This document shows, piece after piece, positions 35,944 through 44,535 of a stretch of DNA of 64,000 nt (the stretch's first letter is position 1; each line of letters opens with the position of its first letter). The DNA is from Pseudonocardiaceae bacterium (lineage in GTDB: Bacteria; Actinomycetota; Actinomycetes; Mycobacteriales; Pseudonocardiaceae), in assembly GCA_009379845.1 (NCBI GenBank), contig WHSZ01000026.1, positions 1 through 64,000 on the forward strand, written 5' to 3'. A model generated the notes under the pieces. That model saw only the letters and a program-made list of their open reading frames with translations. It did no database searches and had not been told where the DNA came from. The position numbers were made by a program, and so were the translations under genes.

Positions 35944-36555
35944 CTACCGTTTACGGCCGAGCGTGGCCAAGGCGGCGCGCAGCGCCTGCGACTTGTCCCC
36001 GTCCGCGGCGCCGTTCGCAAGCACGCCGTCCACCGCCTGCTCGGCCTGCTTCGCCGCGAAACCGAGGCCGACCAGCGCCTCGGTGACCTCCGAACGCAGC
36101 CGGCTGGAACTCGGTGCCGGCGCACCGTCAGCCACCTCCACCGCAGCCGGTGCTGCGGCGTCCACCTTGTCCCGCAGCTCGAGAACCAGCCGCTCGGCGC
36201 CCTTGCGGCCGATCCCCGGTACCTGGGTCAGCGCGGTGATGTTCTCGTCGGCAAGCGCCTTGCGCAGCGCGTCGGGTTCCAGCACGGCCAGCATGGCCAG
36301 GGCCAGCCTCGGCCCGATCCCGGAGACGGTTTGCAGCAACCCGAACAGCTCCTTGGCTGCGAGATCGCCGAACCCGAACAGGGTCAGCGAGTCCTCCCGC
36401 ACCACAAGCGCGGTGTGCAGCTGGGCCTGTTCGCCGCGGCGCAGGGTGGCCAGCGTGGCCGGGGTGGCCTGCACCGCGAGGCCGACCCCGCCAACCTCCA
36501 GCACCGCGTGGTCCAGCGCGACCGCCAGAACCATGCCACGCACCGAGGAGATCAT
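35944..36555 (-). CDS. ruvA: Holliday junction DNA-binding protein RuvA
   Basis: A 203-residue protein that binds four-way junctions and recruits Ruv[21 protein letters not shown] begins the OB-fold domain [18 protein letters not shown] and [20 protein letters not shown] are the two helix-hairpin-helix motifs, and the C-terminal [20 protein letters not shown] is domain III, which contacts RuvB. The ATG overlaps the ruvC stop by one base (TGATG). Confidence 0.98.
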   Translation of the reverse strand: MISSVRGMVLAVALDHAVLEVGGVGLAVQATPATLATLRRGEQAQLHTALVVREDSLTLFGFGDLAAKELFGLLQTVSGIGPRLALAMLAVLEPDALRKALADENITALTQVPGIGRKGAERLVLELRDKVDAAAPAAVEVADGAPAPSSSRLRSEVTEALVGLGFAAKQAEQAVDGVLANGAADGDKSQALRAALATLGRKR

Positions 36556-37130
36556 CACCGCTTCCCTTTCGTCGTCTTCGCGGCAGCCGCGAGCCGCGCC
36601 TTGTGCTTCCGGGCGAGTTCGGCGGCCCTGGCTTCCGCTTCGGCGAGCCGGGCGCGCATCGGTTCCCGCCAGAGGTGGCAGATGGCCAGCGCCAACGCAT
36701 CGGCCGCGTCCGCGGGGCTCGGCGTGTTCTCGAGCCCGAGCAGCCGGGTGATCATCGCGCCCACTTGCGCCTTGTCCGCCCTGCCCGAGCCGGTGACCGC
36801 CGCCTTGACCTCGCTCGGCGTGTGGAACGCGACCGGCAGCCCGCGCCGCGCGGCCGCGAGCGCGACCACCCCGCCTGCTTGCGCGGTGCCCATCACGGTG
36901 CGCACGTTGTGCTGGCTGAACACCCGCTCCACCGCGACCGCCTCCGGCTCGTGCCGATCCAGCCACTGCTCCACGGTGTCCGCGATGCGCAGTAGCCGCT
37001 CGGCGGCGGTGGAGTCCACCGGGGTACGCACCACGTCGACCTGGACGCAGTGCACGGTGCGCCCCCTGCCGCCGTCCACGACACCCAGCCCGCAGCGGGT
37101 CAATCCGGGGTCCACTCCCAGCACGCGCAC
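36555..37130 (-). CDS. ruvC: Crossover junction endodeoxyribonuclease RuvC
   Basis: A 191-residue resolvase that cuts Holliday junctions. [14 protein letters not shown] carries the first catalytic Asp (residue 7), [12 protein letters not shown] the Glu, and [16 protein letters not shown] the closing Asp pair. GTG at 37130 with GGGAG upstream is chosen; the longer frame upstream encodes unrelated basic residues. The C-terminal 35 residues are a Lys/Arg/Ala-rich extension. The gene heads ruvCAB. In related genomes yebC lies nearby upstream; here a 6.6-kb insert intervenes. Confidence 0.97.
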   Translation of the reverse strand: MRVLGVDPGLTRCGLGVVDGGRGRTVHCVQVDVVRTPVDSTAAERLLRIADTVEQWLDRHEPEAVAVERVFSQHNVRTVMGTAQAGGVVALAAARRGLPVAFHTPSEVKAAVTGSGRADKAQVGAMITRLLGLENTPSPADAADALALAICHLWREPMRARLAEAEARAAELARKHKARLAAAAKTTKGKR

Positions 37131-37210
37131 GCAACCACTCCCACGAACACTCGTTCGAACCCTACGCGGCCGGCACCCTCGCGCCGTGGCCGACACGCCA
37201 CGATAGGCAC

Positions 37211-37657
37211 GTGACACCCGACGACATCATCCGCACGCTCGGCTTGGAGGAGCTGCCCATCGAGGGTGGCCTGTACACCCAGAGCTGGCGCGACGCACAG
37301 GTTTCCGCGATCTACTACCTGCTGGTGGCGCCCGAGTTCTCCGCGATACACCGGCTGGACCGCGTGGAGATCTTCACGTATCACGCCGGGGCACCGGCCA
37401 CCATGCTGCTGCTCCACCCGGACGGGCGGGTCGAGCAGCCGGTACTCGGGCCCGATGTGACCGCGGGCCAGCGACCGCAGGTCGTGGTGCCGGCCGGGGT
37501 GTGGCAAACCGCGATCACCCGCGGCGAGTGGAGCTTCCTCGGCACCGTCGTCGTGCCGCCGTACTACGACGAGAGCGTGGAGTTCGGCGAGGCGGACACA
37601 CTGAGCGCGCAGTACCCCGAGCACGCCGACACCATCCGGCCGCTCTGCCGCCGCTGA
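37211..37657 (+). CDS. DUF985 cupin-domain protein
   Basis: A 148-residue cupin of the DUF985 (cupin_5) family. The N-terminal [21 protein letters not shown] and [30 protein letters not shown] segments are typical, as is the terminal [14 protein letters not shown]. Metal ligands probably include the His of SAIHRL and the Glu of VEIF. Function unknown; sugar epimerase-like roles have been suggested. It is divergent from ruvC, starting 80 bases away. Confidence 0.88.
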   Translation: MTPDDIIRTLGLEELPIEGGLYTQSWRDAQVSAIYYLLVAPEFSAIHRLDRVEIFTYHAGAPATMLLLHPDGRVEQPVLGPDVTAGQRPQVVVPAGVWQTAITRGEWSFLGTVVVPPYYDESVEFGEADTLSAQYPEHADTIRPLCRR

Positions 37658-37688
37658 AACGCCGCCGCCAGTGGCGCGCTGCCCGCGT

Positions 37689-37703
37689 CCCGGCAAAACC
37701 GGG
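37689..37703. terminator. Hairpin between convergent genes
   Basis: CCCGG-CAAAA-CCGGG forms a short stable stem with an A-rich loop between the DUF985 gene (+) and the LysR gene (-). Confidence 0.4.
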
Positions 37704-37712
37704 GCGAACCGG

Positions 37713-38606
37713 TCAGTCCGGGATGGTGAGACAGAAGTCCGCGAGGGCCTCGGCGCGCCGGGTCAGCCGGGCGCCGCGCGGGTAGGCGAGCACGATGGAC
37801 ACATCCGGCACCTCTTCGGCGATCGGCCTGCTGACAACCCGGCGGCCCTCGTAGCTCAGCCCGCTCGGCGGGCGCTGCACCAGCACGGCGTAGCCCAAGC
37901 CGCGGCCGACGAGGCAGCGCACCAGCTCGAAGTTGGACGTGCTGTGCCGCACGGTCGCGTCGATCCCCGCGCTACCGAGCACCTGTTCGAAGCTCTGCAT
38001 GCTCGGTGGCAGATCGAGCCGGATCAACGGTTCCTCGGCCAGGTCGTACAGGCTCACCCGCGGGTGAGCAGCCATCGGATGGTCTTCCGCCAGCAGCACG
38101 TACGGCCGTGCCGTCTTGATGACCCGGCGCGCGAGATCGGCGTGCAGGTCGCGGTCGTAGAGCAGGGCGACCTCGAGCGTGCCGTCCAGTAACCGCCGCT
38201 GCAGCGCGGGCTGCGCGTCCTCCACGAACTCCAGCCGCAGCAACGGATGCGCGGCAGCGAAGGTGTCGAGCAGCGGTGGGAGGAAAAACGGGGACAGCGT
38301 CGTGTAGCAGCCGACCGGCAAGCTGCCGGACAGCTCGCCCCCGCTGGCCTCCGCGTTGGACCGCAGCTCGTCCGCCCTGCTCAGCACCGCCCTGGCATCC
38401 GCGAGGGCGCGCTGGCCCGCGGCGGTCAGCGTGACGCCCTTCGCCTTCCTGCGCAGCAGCAACTGGACGCCGAGTCCGCGCTCCAGCTCCGAGACGGCCA
38501 GCGCGATCCCCGCCTGGGACACGTGGCAGCGCGCCGCGGCCCCGCTGAGCGTGCCGGCCTCGGCGACGGCGACGAAGTACTCCAGCTGGCGAAGCGAGAA
38601 GCGCAC
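37713..38606 (-). CDS. LysR-family transcriptional regulator
   Basis: A 297-residue regulator. The N-terminal winged helix is LRQLEYFVAVAEAGTLSGAA to HVSQAGIALAVSELE (about residues 5-42), followed by the two-lobed effector domain with GSLPVGCYTTLSPFFLP and LVRCLVGRGLGYAVLV. GTG at 38606 starts VRFSLRQLEYF; the longer upstream reading is not homologous. It is divergent from the amidohydrolase-Rieske operon, 103 bases apart, so it is almost certainly that operon's regulator. LysR proteins usually activate on binding a pathway intermediate. Confidence 0.92.
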   Translation of the reverse strand: MRFSLRQLEYFVAVAEAGTLSGAAARCHVSQAGIALAVSELERGLGVQLLLRRKAKGVTLTAAGQRALADARAVLSRADELRSNAEASGGELSGSLPVGCYTTLSPFFLPPLLDTFAAAHPLLRLEFVEDAQPALQRRLLDGTLEVALLYDRDLHADLARRVIKTARPYVLLAEDHPMAAHPRVSLYDLAEEPLIRLDLPPSMQSFEQVLGSAGIDATVRHSTSNFELVRCLVGRGLGYAVLVQRPPSGLSYEGRRVVSRPIAEEVPDVSIVLAYPRGARLTRRAEALADFCLTIPD

Positions 38607-38709
38607 GTATCCACAGTAAACCTTGGGTTGGCCCCCAGTTTCTCGTCTTTTACATGCGATATGGCCTCGACCACACTCGCAGCAGGGGCACATCGGCAAA
38701 GGGAGCATC

Positions 38710-39831
38710 GTGAGCACGCTGCGATCCGCGTACCAGGGGCCGATCATCGACATCGACGTGCACCAGCGCTGGCGCACCGTCGACGAGCTCATCGATCGCC
38801 TGCCGCAGCGGTGGCGCGACTACGTGCTGGCACGCGGCGGCGGTCCCAGGGCGGCGCTGATGCCGGCCGGCCTGTCGTATCCGTTCCAGCGCGGCGTGAA
38901 CAAGCGGCTGGAGGCGGTGCCGGAGGACGGGCTCGGCACCGACTTCGAGCTGATGCGAAGCCAGCACCTGGACGCTTACCCGATCGAGCTGGTGAACCTG
39001 TCATTCGACATCGGGCACGAGGTGACCCAGCGCAACCCGGTGTTCAGCGCGGCGATCGCGCGGGCCATGAACGACTGGGTGATCGAGACCTGGCTGCCGC
39101 GCGACACCCGGATCCGGACCACGATCGTGGTGCCGAGCGAGCTGCCGGACGAGGCGGCGCGGGAGATCCACCGGGTGGGCGCGCATCCGGGCGTCACCGC
39201 GGTGCTGTTCTCCTGGAACGCGTTCGGCAAACCGTTGGGACACCCGGTGTACGACCCGATCTACCGCGCAGCCGAGGAGCTCGCGCTGCCGATCGCCATT
39301 CACGGCGCGGCGGGCGAAACGGAAGGCAACATGGCGCACGCCGTGGCTGGCGGGATCCCGAACTCCCGGCTGGAGTGGCACACCCTGCTGCAACAGCCCA
39401 CCCTCACGCACGTCGCCAGCTTCGTGGCGCACGGGACGTTCGAGAAGTTCCCTCGGCTCAAGGTGCTGCTGCTGGAAACCGGTCTCGCGTGGGTTCCGAA
39501 CTTCCTCTGGCGACTGGACGCGCACTACCGGATCCTGCGCGCGGAGAGCGACTGGGTACGTCGGCTGCCGAGCGAGTACTTCCGCCAGCACTGCAAGCTC
39601 AGCACCCAGCCGTTCGAGCTGACCCCGCGAAAGAGCCAGCTGATCGAGCTGTTCGAGGCGTTCGGCGGGATGGACGACCTGCTGTGCTTCTCGAGCGACT
39701 ACCCGCACTGGGATGCGGACAACCCGTTCTTCGTCGCCAACCGGCTGCCGAGGGACTGGTTGCCCAAGGTGTTCAGGGAGAACGCCCGGCAGATGCTCCG
39801 GCTGACCGAAACCGAGGCGGCGGCGGTATGA
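38710..39831 (+). CDS. Amidohydrolase-family (type 2) protein, probable catalytic member
   Basis: A 373-residue TIM-barrel metal enzyme of the amidohydrolase-2/ACMSD family. GPIIDIDVHQRW (residues 10-21) is the first-strand metal site, IAIHGAAGE the second, LLLETGLAWVPNFLWRL the third and CFSSDYPHWD (Asp 330) the catalytic strand. This family includes decarboxylases and hydrolases of aromatic and heterocyclic acids. GTG at 38710 has AAAGGGAG upstream. It is first in a four-gene operon and ends in a 4-base overlap (ATGA) with the Rieske gene. The substrate is unknown. Confidence 0.85.
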   Translation: MSTLRSAYQGPIIDIDVHQRWRTVDELIDRLPQRWRDYVLARGGGPRAALMPAGLSYPFQRGVNKRLEAVPEDGLGTDFELMRSQHLDAYPIELVNLSFDIGHEVTQRNPVFSAAIARAMNDWVIETWLPRDTRIRTTIVVPSELPDEAAREIHRVGAHPGVTAVLFSWNAFGKPLGHPVYDPIYRAAEELALPIAIHGAAGETEGNMAHAVAGGIPNSRLEWHTLLQQPTLTHVASFVAHGTFEKFPRLKVLLLETGLAWVPNFLWRLDAHYRILRAESDWVRRLPSEYFRQHCKLSTQPFELTPRKSQLIELFEAFGGMDDLLCFSSDYPHWDADNPFFVANRLPRDWLPKVFRENARQMLRLTETEAAAV

Positions 39832-40193
39832 CCGTGGTCGACGTCGGCCCGGTCGACGATTTCCCGGACCGCACCATGAAGCTCGTCGAGGCGAACGGCG
39901 TCGAGATCGGCGTCTGCCGCTGGGGCTCGGAGATCTTCGCGCTGCGCAGCCAGTGCCCGCATCAGGCGGCGCCGCTGTGCCACGGCTTCCTGCAGACCGC
40001 GCTGTCCAGCCGGTTCACCCCGGACGGGGTCGAGGTGGACGCGCACGCCGAGGAGCCGGTGATCCTGTGCCCGTGGCACCGCTGGGAGTTCTCGCTGCGC
40101 AGCGGCACGTCGTTCTGGCCTGGCTACCGGGCGAGGACGTACCCGGTGGACGTGGCCGGCGGCCGCGTGCTGATCCAGCTCAGGAGGGCGTAA
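39828..40193 (+). CDS. Small Rieske [2Fe-2S] protein
   Basis: A 121-residue stand-alone Rieske protein. Ligands are Cys 43 and His 45 (SQCPHQAAPLCHG) and Cys 81 and His 84 (ILCPWHRWEFSL). No membrane anchor or catalytic oxygenase domain is present, so it resembles a Rieske ferredoxin or the electron-transfer part of a dioxygenase. It is translationally coupled to the amidohydrolase upstream and precedes the second amidohydrolase by 2 bases. No oxygenase alpha subunit or reductase lies in this operon, so its electron partner is not evident. Confidence 0.92.
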   Translation: MTVVDVGPVDDFPDRTMKLVEANGVEIGVCRWGSEIFALRSQCPHQAAPLCHGFLQTALSSRFTPDGVEVDAHAEEPVILCPWHRWEFSLRSGTSFWPGYRARTYPVDVAGGRVLIQLRRA

Positions 40194-40195
40194 CC

Positions 40196-41473
40196 ATGGT
40201 CGGCCCGGTGATCGATGCCTGCGTACACCACCACTGGAACTCCCAGCTGGAGGTGACCGACCGGATGTCCGAGGGTTGGCGGGAACACCTCGGCGTCCCC
40301 GGTTCGCTGCCCGGCGGGGCTGGCGCGATGCCGATCCTGCCGGCCGCGCCGTACCGGCACCCGAGCGGCGACTACCTTGCCTCCGCGGAACGGGACGATC
40401 ACCCGGCCGGGACGGACCCGGCGCTGACCGTCTCCCAGGTGTTCGGGGACGGCCCGGTGCGGCGGGCGATCCTCAGCCACGACCGGGGCATGTTCATCCC
40501 CAGCGTGCCGAACACGTACCGCGCGAGTGCCGTGGCGGCCGCGATGAACGACTGGACGACCGAGCGATGGCTCGAGGCCGACGACCGGTTCTTCGGTCTC
40601 GTCGTCGTTCCGAACCAGACGTCGGACGACGGGGCAGCCGAGATCCGCCGCGCCGGTGCGCGGGAGCGCATGGTCGGCGTGCTGATGGCCGCGAACGGGC
40701 TCGGCAAGCCGTTCGGGCATCCCGCGTACCACCCGATCTACGCGGCCGCGGCCGAGCTGGACCTGCCCGTGGTGCTGCACGCCGGCGGCGACGTCGGTGC
40801 CGACACCCTGACCCACCCCACCGCGGGCGGGCTGCCGGCCACCTTCGGCGAGATCTCCGCGCTCGCGTACAGCCCGATGATGACCCACGTGCAGAGCCTC
40901 ATCGTGCAGGGCGTCTTCGAGAAGTATCCGAGCCTGCGGGTATTCGTCTCAGGGGTGGGCGCGGCGTGGATTCCGGGGCTGTTCTTCCGGCTGGACGTGA
41001 ACTGGCGTGGCCTGCGGCGGGAGGTGCCGTGGGTACGCCGCCCGCCGAGCGAGTACTTCCGGGAGCACGTCCGGGTGGCCACCTGGCCGTTCGACCGCCC
41101 GGCCGAATCGGACGGCGCTGAGCGGGTGGTGCGTGCGCTTGACGCGTTCGGGGGCACCGAGGACCTGCTGTGTTTCGCGTCCGGCTACCCGCACTGGAAC
41201 ACCGACACCGTGGCCGACATCGCGGACCGGCTGCCCGATTCGTGGCACCGCAAGGTGTTCCACGACAACGCCCGCGACTGGTTCCGGTGGCCCGATCGGG
41301 AGCGTGTGCGACCGTCGGCGCCTGGCTCCGAGGGCGTCGAGGACGTCGAGGCGGTCGGCGGCGTGGAAGTCGGCGCCATGCCGGTGACCGGCGAGCGGGA
41401 CATCCCACCGGCACAACGGTTCTATCCGACGGAGGATGGCAGGGAGATCGAATGGGTACCGGCGGCGGACTGA
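40196..41473 (+). CDS. Amidohydrolase-family protein, probably degenerate paralogue
   Basis: A 425-residue paralogue of the amidohydrolase at 38710-39831. Matched segments include MNDWTTERWL, GLGKPFGHPAYHPIYAAAAE, FEKYPSLRVFV, WVRRPPSEYFREHV and AFGGTEDLLCFASGYPHWNTD. Where the partner has a catalytic Asp (SSDYPHWD, 330) this protein has Gly (ASGYPHWN, 330), and the Glu of LLLETG is Ser (VFVSGV). The N-terminal metal strand is HHHW rather than DVHQ. A 60-residue C-terminal extension is unique to it. It may be a structural subunit. ATG at 40196 follows GGAGGG. Confidence 0.82.
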   Translation: MVGPVIDACVHHHWNSQLEVTDRMSEGWREHLGVPGSLPGGAGAMPILPAAPYRHPSGDYLASAERDDHPAGTDPALTVSQVFGDGPVRRAILSHDRGMFIPSVPNTYRASAVAAAMNDWTTERWLEADDRFFGLVVVPNQTSDDGAAEIRRAGARERMVGVLMAANGLGKPFGHPAYHPIYAAAAELDLPVVLHAGGDVGADTLTHPTAGGLPATFGEISALAYSPMMTHVQSLIVQGVFEKYPSLRVFVSGVGAAWIPGLFFRLDVNWRGLRREVPWVRRPPSEYFREHVRVATWPFDRPAESDGAERVVRALDAFGGTEDLLCFASGYPHWNTDTVADIADRLPDSWHRKVFHDNARDWFRWPDRERVRPSAPGSEGVEDVEAVGGVEVGAMPVTGERDIPPAQRFYPTEDGREIEWVPAAD

Positions 41474-42363
41474 CGACCACCACGTTCGACCCGCTGTGGA
41501 TGGCGAGGCGGGTGGGCGAGCTCGGCACCGAGGTTTCGCCCGAGGTGCTAGCCGCGTCCCAGGACCTCTACGCACCGTTCCACGAGCGCGAGCCGTACCC
41601 GGATGTGCGTCTCACCCGCGATCTGGCCTACGGCGCGCACCCCCGGCACCGCCTGGATGTCTTCGAGCCAGTGGACGCCGCGCCCGGGTCACGGGCGGTC
41701 GTGCTGTTCGCGCACGGGGGCGGTTTCGTGGGCGGAGACAAGCATCGGCCCGGCACCCCGTACAACGACAACGTCGCGCTCTGGGCGGTGCGACACGGGT
41801 TCGTCGGCGTCACGATGACCTACCGGCTGGCGCCCGAGTGCCCGTGGCCCGCCGGTGCCGAGGATGTGGCGGCTGCGGTGGCGTGGCTGCGCGAGAACAT
41901 CGGGGCATACGGCGGCGACCGGGAACGGATCCAGCTGCTCGGCACCTCGGCGGGCGCCGTGCACGTGGCGAGCTACCTGACGCACACCGCGTTCCAGCCG
42001 GCCGGCGGGGTGGGTGTCGCCGGGGCCGGCCTGCTGTCCGGCGCGTACCACCTGCCGAGCTTCGACCCTGAGCTGCTGCGGGCGTATTTCGGGGACGACC
42101 CATCGCGCTATGCGGAGCGATCGAGCCTGCCGTGGCTGGTGGACGCGGCGGTGCCGGTGCTGTTCGTGGTCGCCGAGTTCGATCCACCGAAGTCGCAGCG
42201 GCAGGCGCTGGCCGTGTTGCAGGCCCACAGCGAGCGGCACGGGCACTGGCCGCCGTTCCTGCTGCTGCCGGGACACAACCACTTCACCGTGACCGCGCAC
42301 CTGAACACCCCGGACGACACGCTCGGCAACTGGCTGCTCCGGCACTTCGGCGCCGGTTCTTGA
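41452..42363 (+). CDS. Alpha/beta hydrolase, carboxylesterase type (HGGG)
   Basis: A 303-residue esterase of the hormone-sensitive-lipase/BD-FAE style. VLFAHGGGFVGGDKH is the oxyanion motif, TYRLAPECPWPAGAEDV the conserved cap-core join, QLLGTSAGAVHV the nucleophile elbow (GTSAG), VVAEFDPPKSQ the acid, and LLPGHNHFTVT the His. It overlaps the upstream amidohydrolase by 22 bases, so it belongs to the operon. It likely hydrolyses an ester or lactone in the pathway. Confidence 0.9.
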   Translation: MGTGGGLTTTTFDPLWMARRVGELGTEVSPEVLAASQDLYAPFHEREPYPDVRLTRDLAYGAHPRHRLDVFEPVDAAPGSRAVVLFAHGGGFVGGDKHRPGTPYNDNVALWAVRHGFVGVTMTYRLAPECPWPAGAEDVAAAVAWLRENIGAYGGDRERIQLLGTSAGAVHVASYLTHTAFQPAGGVGVAGAGLLSGAYHLPSFDPELLRAYFGDDPSRYAERSSLPWLVDAAVPVLFVVAEFDPPKSQRQALAVLQAHSERHGHWPPFLLLPGHNHFTVTAHLNTPDDTLGNWLLRHFGAGS

Positions 42364-42374
42364 GGCGCGGCTCG

Positions 42375-42923
42375 CTAAGGACCGTCCACGCCCGGCGTCC
42401 AGCTCTCCGGTACACCGCTCTCGGTCAGCACCGGCTGCCACGCCGCGAACCCGTCCGGAGCCTGCTGCTGCCACGGCCACGCGCCGTCCGGGGTCGGCGT
42501 GATCAGCTGCACGGCCGGGAAGTCACCGGTGCGGTACAGCAGGAACGCGCTTCCGAGGAACTGAGGATAGTGGCCCTTGGCGACGCGTTCCACGGCCACC
42601 GGGACACCGTCGAAGAAGTCGTCGTAAAGCCTGCCGGGTCGAAACCGTTCACCGCTGCGAGCCCGCGCCACGTAGGCGTTGACCAGCACCGGGCCCATGT
42701 CCTCCGGCAGGCCAACCACGACCGCTTCCGGGACGCCAAACCGCCGCCACGCGCCGACCGAGAAGCAGTACGGCGCGCCGTACTCGTCCTGCGGCACCTG
42801 GACGACCGCGTTGCCGCGCTCTTCGGCTTCGTTCAGCAGCCACTGCCGGAGCTGCGCATCTTCCTCGGTAATCCCGTCGAGTGACACGCGGACATTCTGC
42901 ACCGCCGACCCGGTACTGCCCAC
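42375..42923 (-). CDS. DUF4262-domain protein
   Basis: A 182-residue protein of the DUF4262 family. The pattern PYCFSVGAWRRFGVPEAVVV and VGLPEDMGPVLVNAY corresponds to the family's central segment, and the Trp-rich end WPWQQQAPDGFAAWQPVL is also typical. Function is unknown. Upstream (42929-42970) lies AT-rich sequence with GTACTTTTTG and CAAAATACTCACC, a degenerate relative of the hairpin at 12434-12473; it may include the promoter. Confidence 0.8.
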   Translation of the reverse strand: MGSTGSAVQNVRVSLDGITEEDAQLRQWLLNEAEERGNAVVQVPQDEYGAPYCFSVGAWRRFGVPEAVVVGLPEDMGPVLVNAYVARARSGERFRPGRLYDDFFDGVPVAVERVAKGHYPQFLGSAFLLYRTGDFPAVQLITPTPDGAWPWQQQAPDGFAAWQPVLTESGVPESWTPGVDGP

Positions 42924-43082
42924 CCTATGCGTACTTTTTGTCGCTATAGCAACGCAAAATACTCACCGGGGCCGACAGAGTGCCCGCCGCGCGAGCGTCC
43001 CTCGGCGTCGTCACGGTCTAACCGACCGCTTCCATCACTTCGCCGGACGCGTCGAATCCGCCTCGCCCCAACACGAGACGGG

Positions 43083-43328
43083 TCAAGCCACGAACGTGCC
43101 TCGGCCAATCGTCACAGTCACCAGCTTTTCTTTCCGCAGCTCGATAATCGCCCGCCGCACGGTGACGCGTGCGACCTGGTACGCCTCGCTGAGCTCCCAC
43201 TCGTTCGGGAGCTTCGATCCGCTCGGCAGCTCTCCCGACCGGATCTGCTCGCGCAGGTCATCTGCTACCTGACTCCATAGCAAGTCAGGGCCGTTGTGGT
43301 TGATTCGGTCGCTGCGGTCGGGCCACAT
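43083..43328 (-). CDS. Short GntR-type winged-helix regulator
   Basis: An 81-residue protein consisting only of the GntR winged helix (LWSQVADDLREQIRSGELP, NEWELSEAYQVARVTVRRAI and VTIGRGTFVA), with no ligand domain. Such mini-GntR proteins are frequent on actinomycete integrative elements. It starts at 43328 in the ATG at the minus-strand end of a region holding three palindromes (43347-43405), which are probable binding sites. Confidence 0.88.
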   Translation of the reverse strand: MWPDRSDRINHNGPDLLWSQVADDLREQIRSGELPSGSKLPNEWELSEAYQVARVTVRRAIIELRKEKLVTVTIGRGTFVA

Positions 43329-43346
43329 GCAGCGGACTTTAGGTGT

Positions 43347-43405
43347 GCTTAGCCCCGCTAAGCGATTCCACTACATCCTAGGACACCTAGGGTGTACTAT
43401 AGTAC
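43347..43405. promoter_or_regulatory. Cluster of three palindromes between divergent genes
   Basis: GCTTAGC-CCC-GCTAAGC (43347-43363), ACACC-TAG-GGTGT (43383-43395) and the perfect GTACTATAGTAC (43394-43405) lie in the 82-base gap between the mini-GntR gene (-) and the ORF at 43411 (+). TACTAT within the last could serve as a -10 box. They are good candidates for autoregulatory operators. Confidence 0.6.
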
Positions 43406-43410
43406 GCTGT

Positions 43411-43752
43411 ATGAATTCGGATGGGTGCGAGACCCGGACCGCGCGGACGCGGTCACGCGGCCGGCGGATGTGTGCCCGGTATGTGCGGGCTTTGACCGGG
43501 GCCAGCGCGAGTGAGCGCGGGCGGGGCCTGGCCACTGCTCGGGCCAATGAGATCGAGGAGTGGCGCCGATCGGTGCTCGGCGACCTTCGGCGGAACGCTC
43601 CGGATCTTCACCGCGAGGTACTGTGCGGCACGCTCTCGCTGCGGTCGGCGGAAACCGCGCTAGCCGACCGGCGAAGCTGGCCCGGCGGTGCCACGGTTCA
43701 GCCGGACACGTCCTACTCCTCGGCGCACCAGAGCAGGCTATACGGTTTGTGA
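43411..43752 (+). CDS. Hypothetical protein downstream of palindromes
   Basis: A 113-residue basic protein ([38 protein letters not shown]) with no recognised domain. Codons show the usual high third-position GC, which supports coding. It begins 6 bases after the GTACTATAGTAC palindrome, so the mRNA might be leaderless or nearly so. Its last 15 bases overlap the yebC stop on the other strand. It may be a leftover of an integrated element with the mini-GntR gene. Confidence 0.45.
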   Translation: MNSDGCETRTARTRSRGRRMCARYVRALTGASASERGRGLATARANEIEEWRRSVLGDLRRNAPDLHREVLCGTLSLRSAETALADRRSWPGGATVQPDTSYSSAHQSRLYGL

Positions 43753-44487
43753 CAGTACTTCGTCGGACACGTCGAAGTTCGCCCACACGTTCTGCACGTC
43801 GTCGCAGTCCTCGAGCGCCTCGATCAGCTTGAACAGCTTGCGGGCGTCCTCGGCCTCCAGCGGCACGTTGACCGAGGCAAGGAAGCTCACCTCGGCGGAC
43901 TCGTAGTCGTAACCGGCTCCCTGCAACGCCTTGCGCACGTTCACCAGGTCCCCCGGCTCGGAGACGATCTCGTAGTTCTCCCCGAGGTCGTTGACCTCCT
44001 CGGCGCCCGCGTCCAGCACCAGCATCAGCACGTCGTCCTCGGACAGCTCGCCCTTCGGCAGGATCAGCACGCCCTTGCGGTGGAACAGGTACGCGACCGA
44101 CCCGGCGTCCGCCATCGTGCCGCCGTTCCTCGTCATCGCGGTCCGCACCTCGGAGGCCGCGCGGTTCCGGTTGTCGGTAAGGCACTCGACCAGCACGCCG
44201 ACGCCGTTCGGGCCGTAGCCCTCGTACGTGACGTTCTGCCATTCCGCGCCGCCGGCCTCTTCACCGGCGCCACGCTTGCGCGCGCGCTCGATGTTGTCCG
44301 CGGGAACGGAGCTCTTCCGCGCCTTCTGCATCGCGTCGTACAGCGTGGGGTTCGCCTCCGCGTCGCCCCCGCCGGTCCGCGCGGCCACCTCGATGTTCTT
44401 GATCAGCTTCGCGAACAACTTGCCACGCTTGGCATCGAGGGCGGCCTTTTTGTGCTTGGTGGTGGCCCACTTCGAGTGGCCGCTCAT
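43738..44487 (-). CDS. yebC: YebC/PmpR-family (TACO1-like) protein
   Basis: A 249-residue protein of normal family length. [20 protein letters not shown] at the N-terminus and [20 protein letters not shown] are signature segments; [18 protein letters not shown] marks the central domain. Family members have been described as DNA-binding regulators and, more recently, as translation factors for difficult peptide stretches. It follows pdxT by 48 bases on the same strand, the conserved pdxT-yebC order. Confidence 0.97.
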   Translation of the reverse strand: MSGHSKWATTKHKKAALDAKRGKLFAKLIKNIEVAARTGGGDAEANPTLYDAMQKARKSSVPADNIERARKRGAGEEAGGAEWQNVTYEGYGPNGVGVLVECLTDNRNRAASEVRTAMTRNGGTMADAGSVAYLFHRKGVLILPKGELSEDDVLMLVLDAGAEEVNDLGENYEIVSEPGDLVNVRKALQGAGYDYESAEVSFLASVNVPLEAEDARKLFKLIEALEDCDDVQNVWANFDVSDEVLSQTV

Positions 44488-44535
44488 CTCTCCTCCGTCG
44501 ATTCGTCAAGACAACTTTGCGATGATCGCAGGCGC

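Noticed and set aside
43397..44242. 281-codon minus-strand frame over yebC
   Set aside because: Shadow of yebC in another frame, dominated by Arg and Gly.
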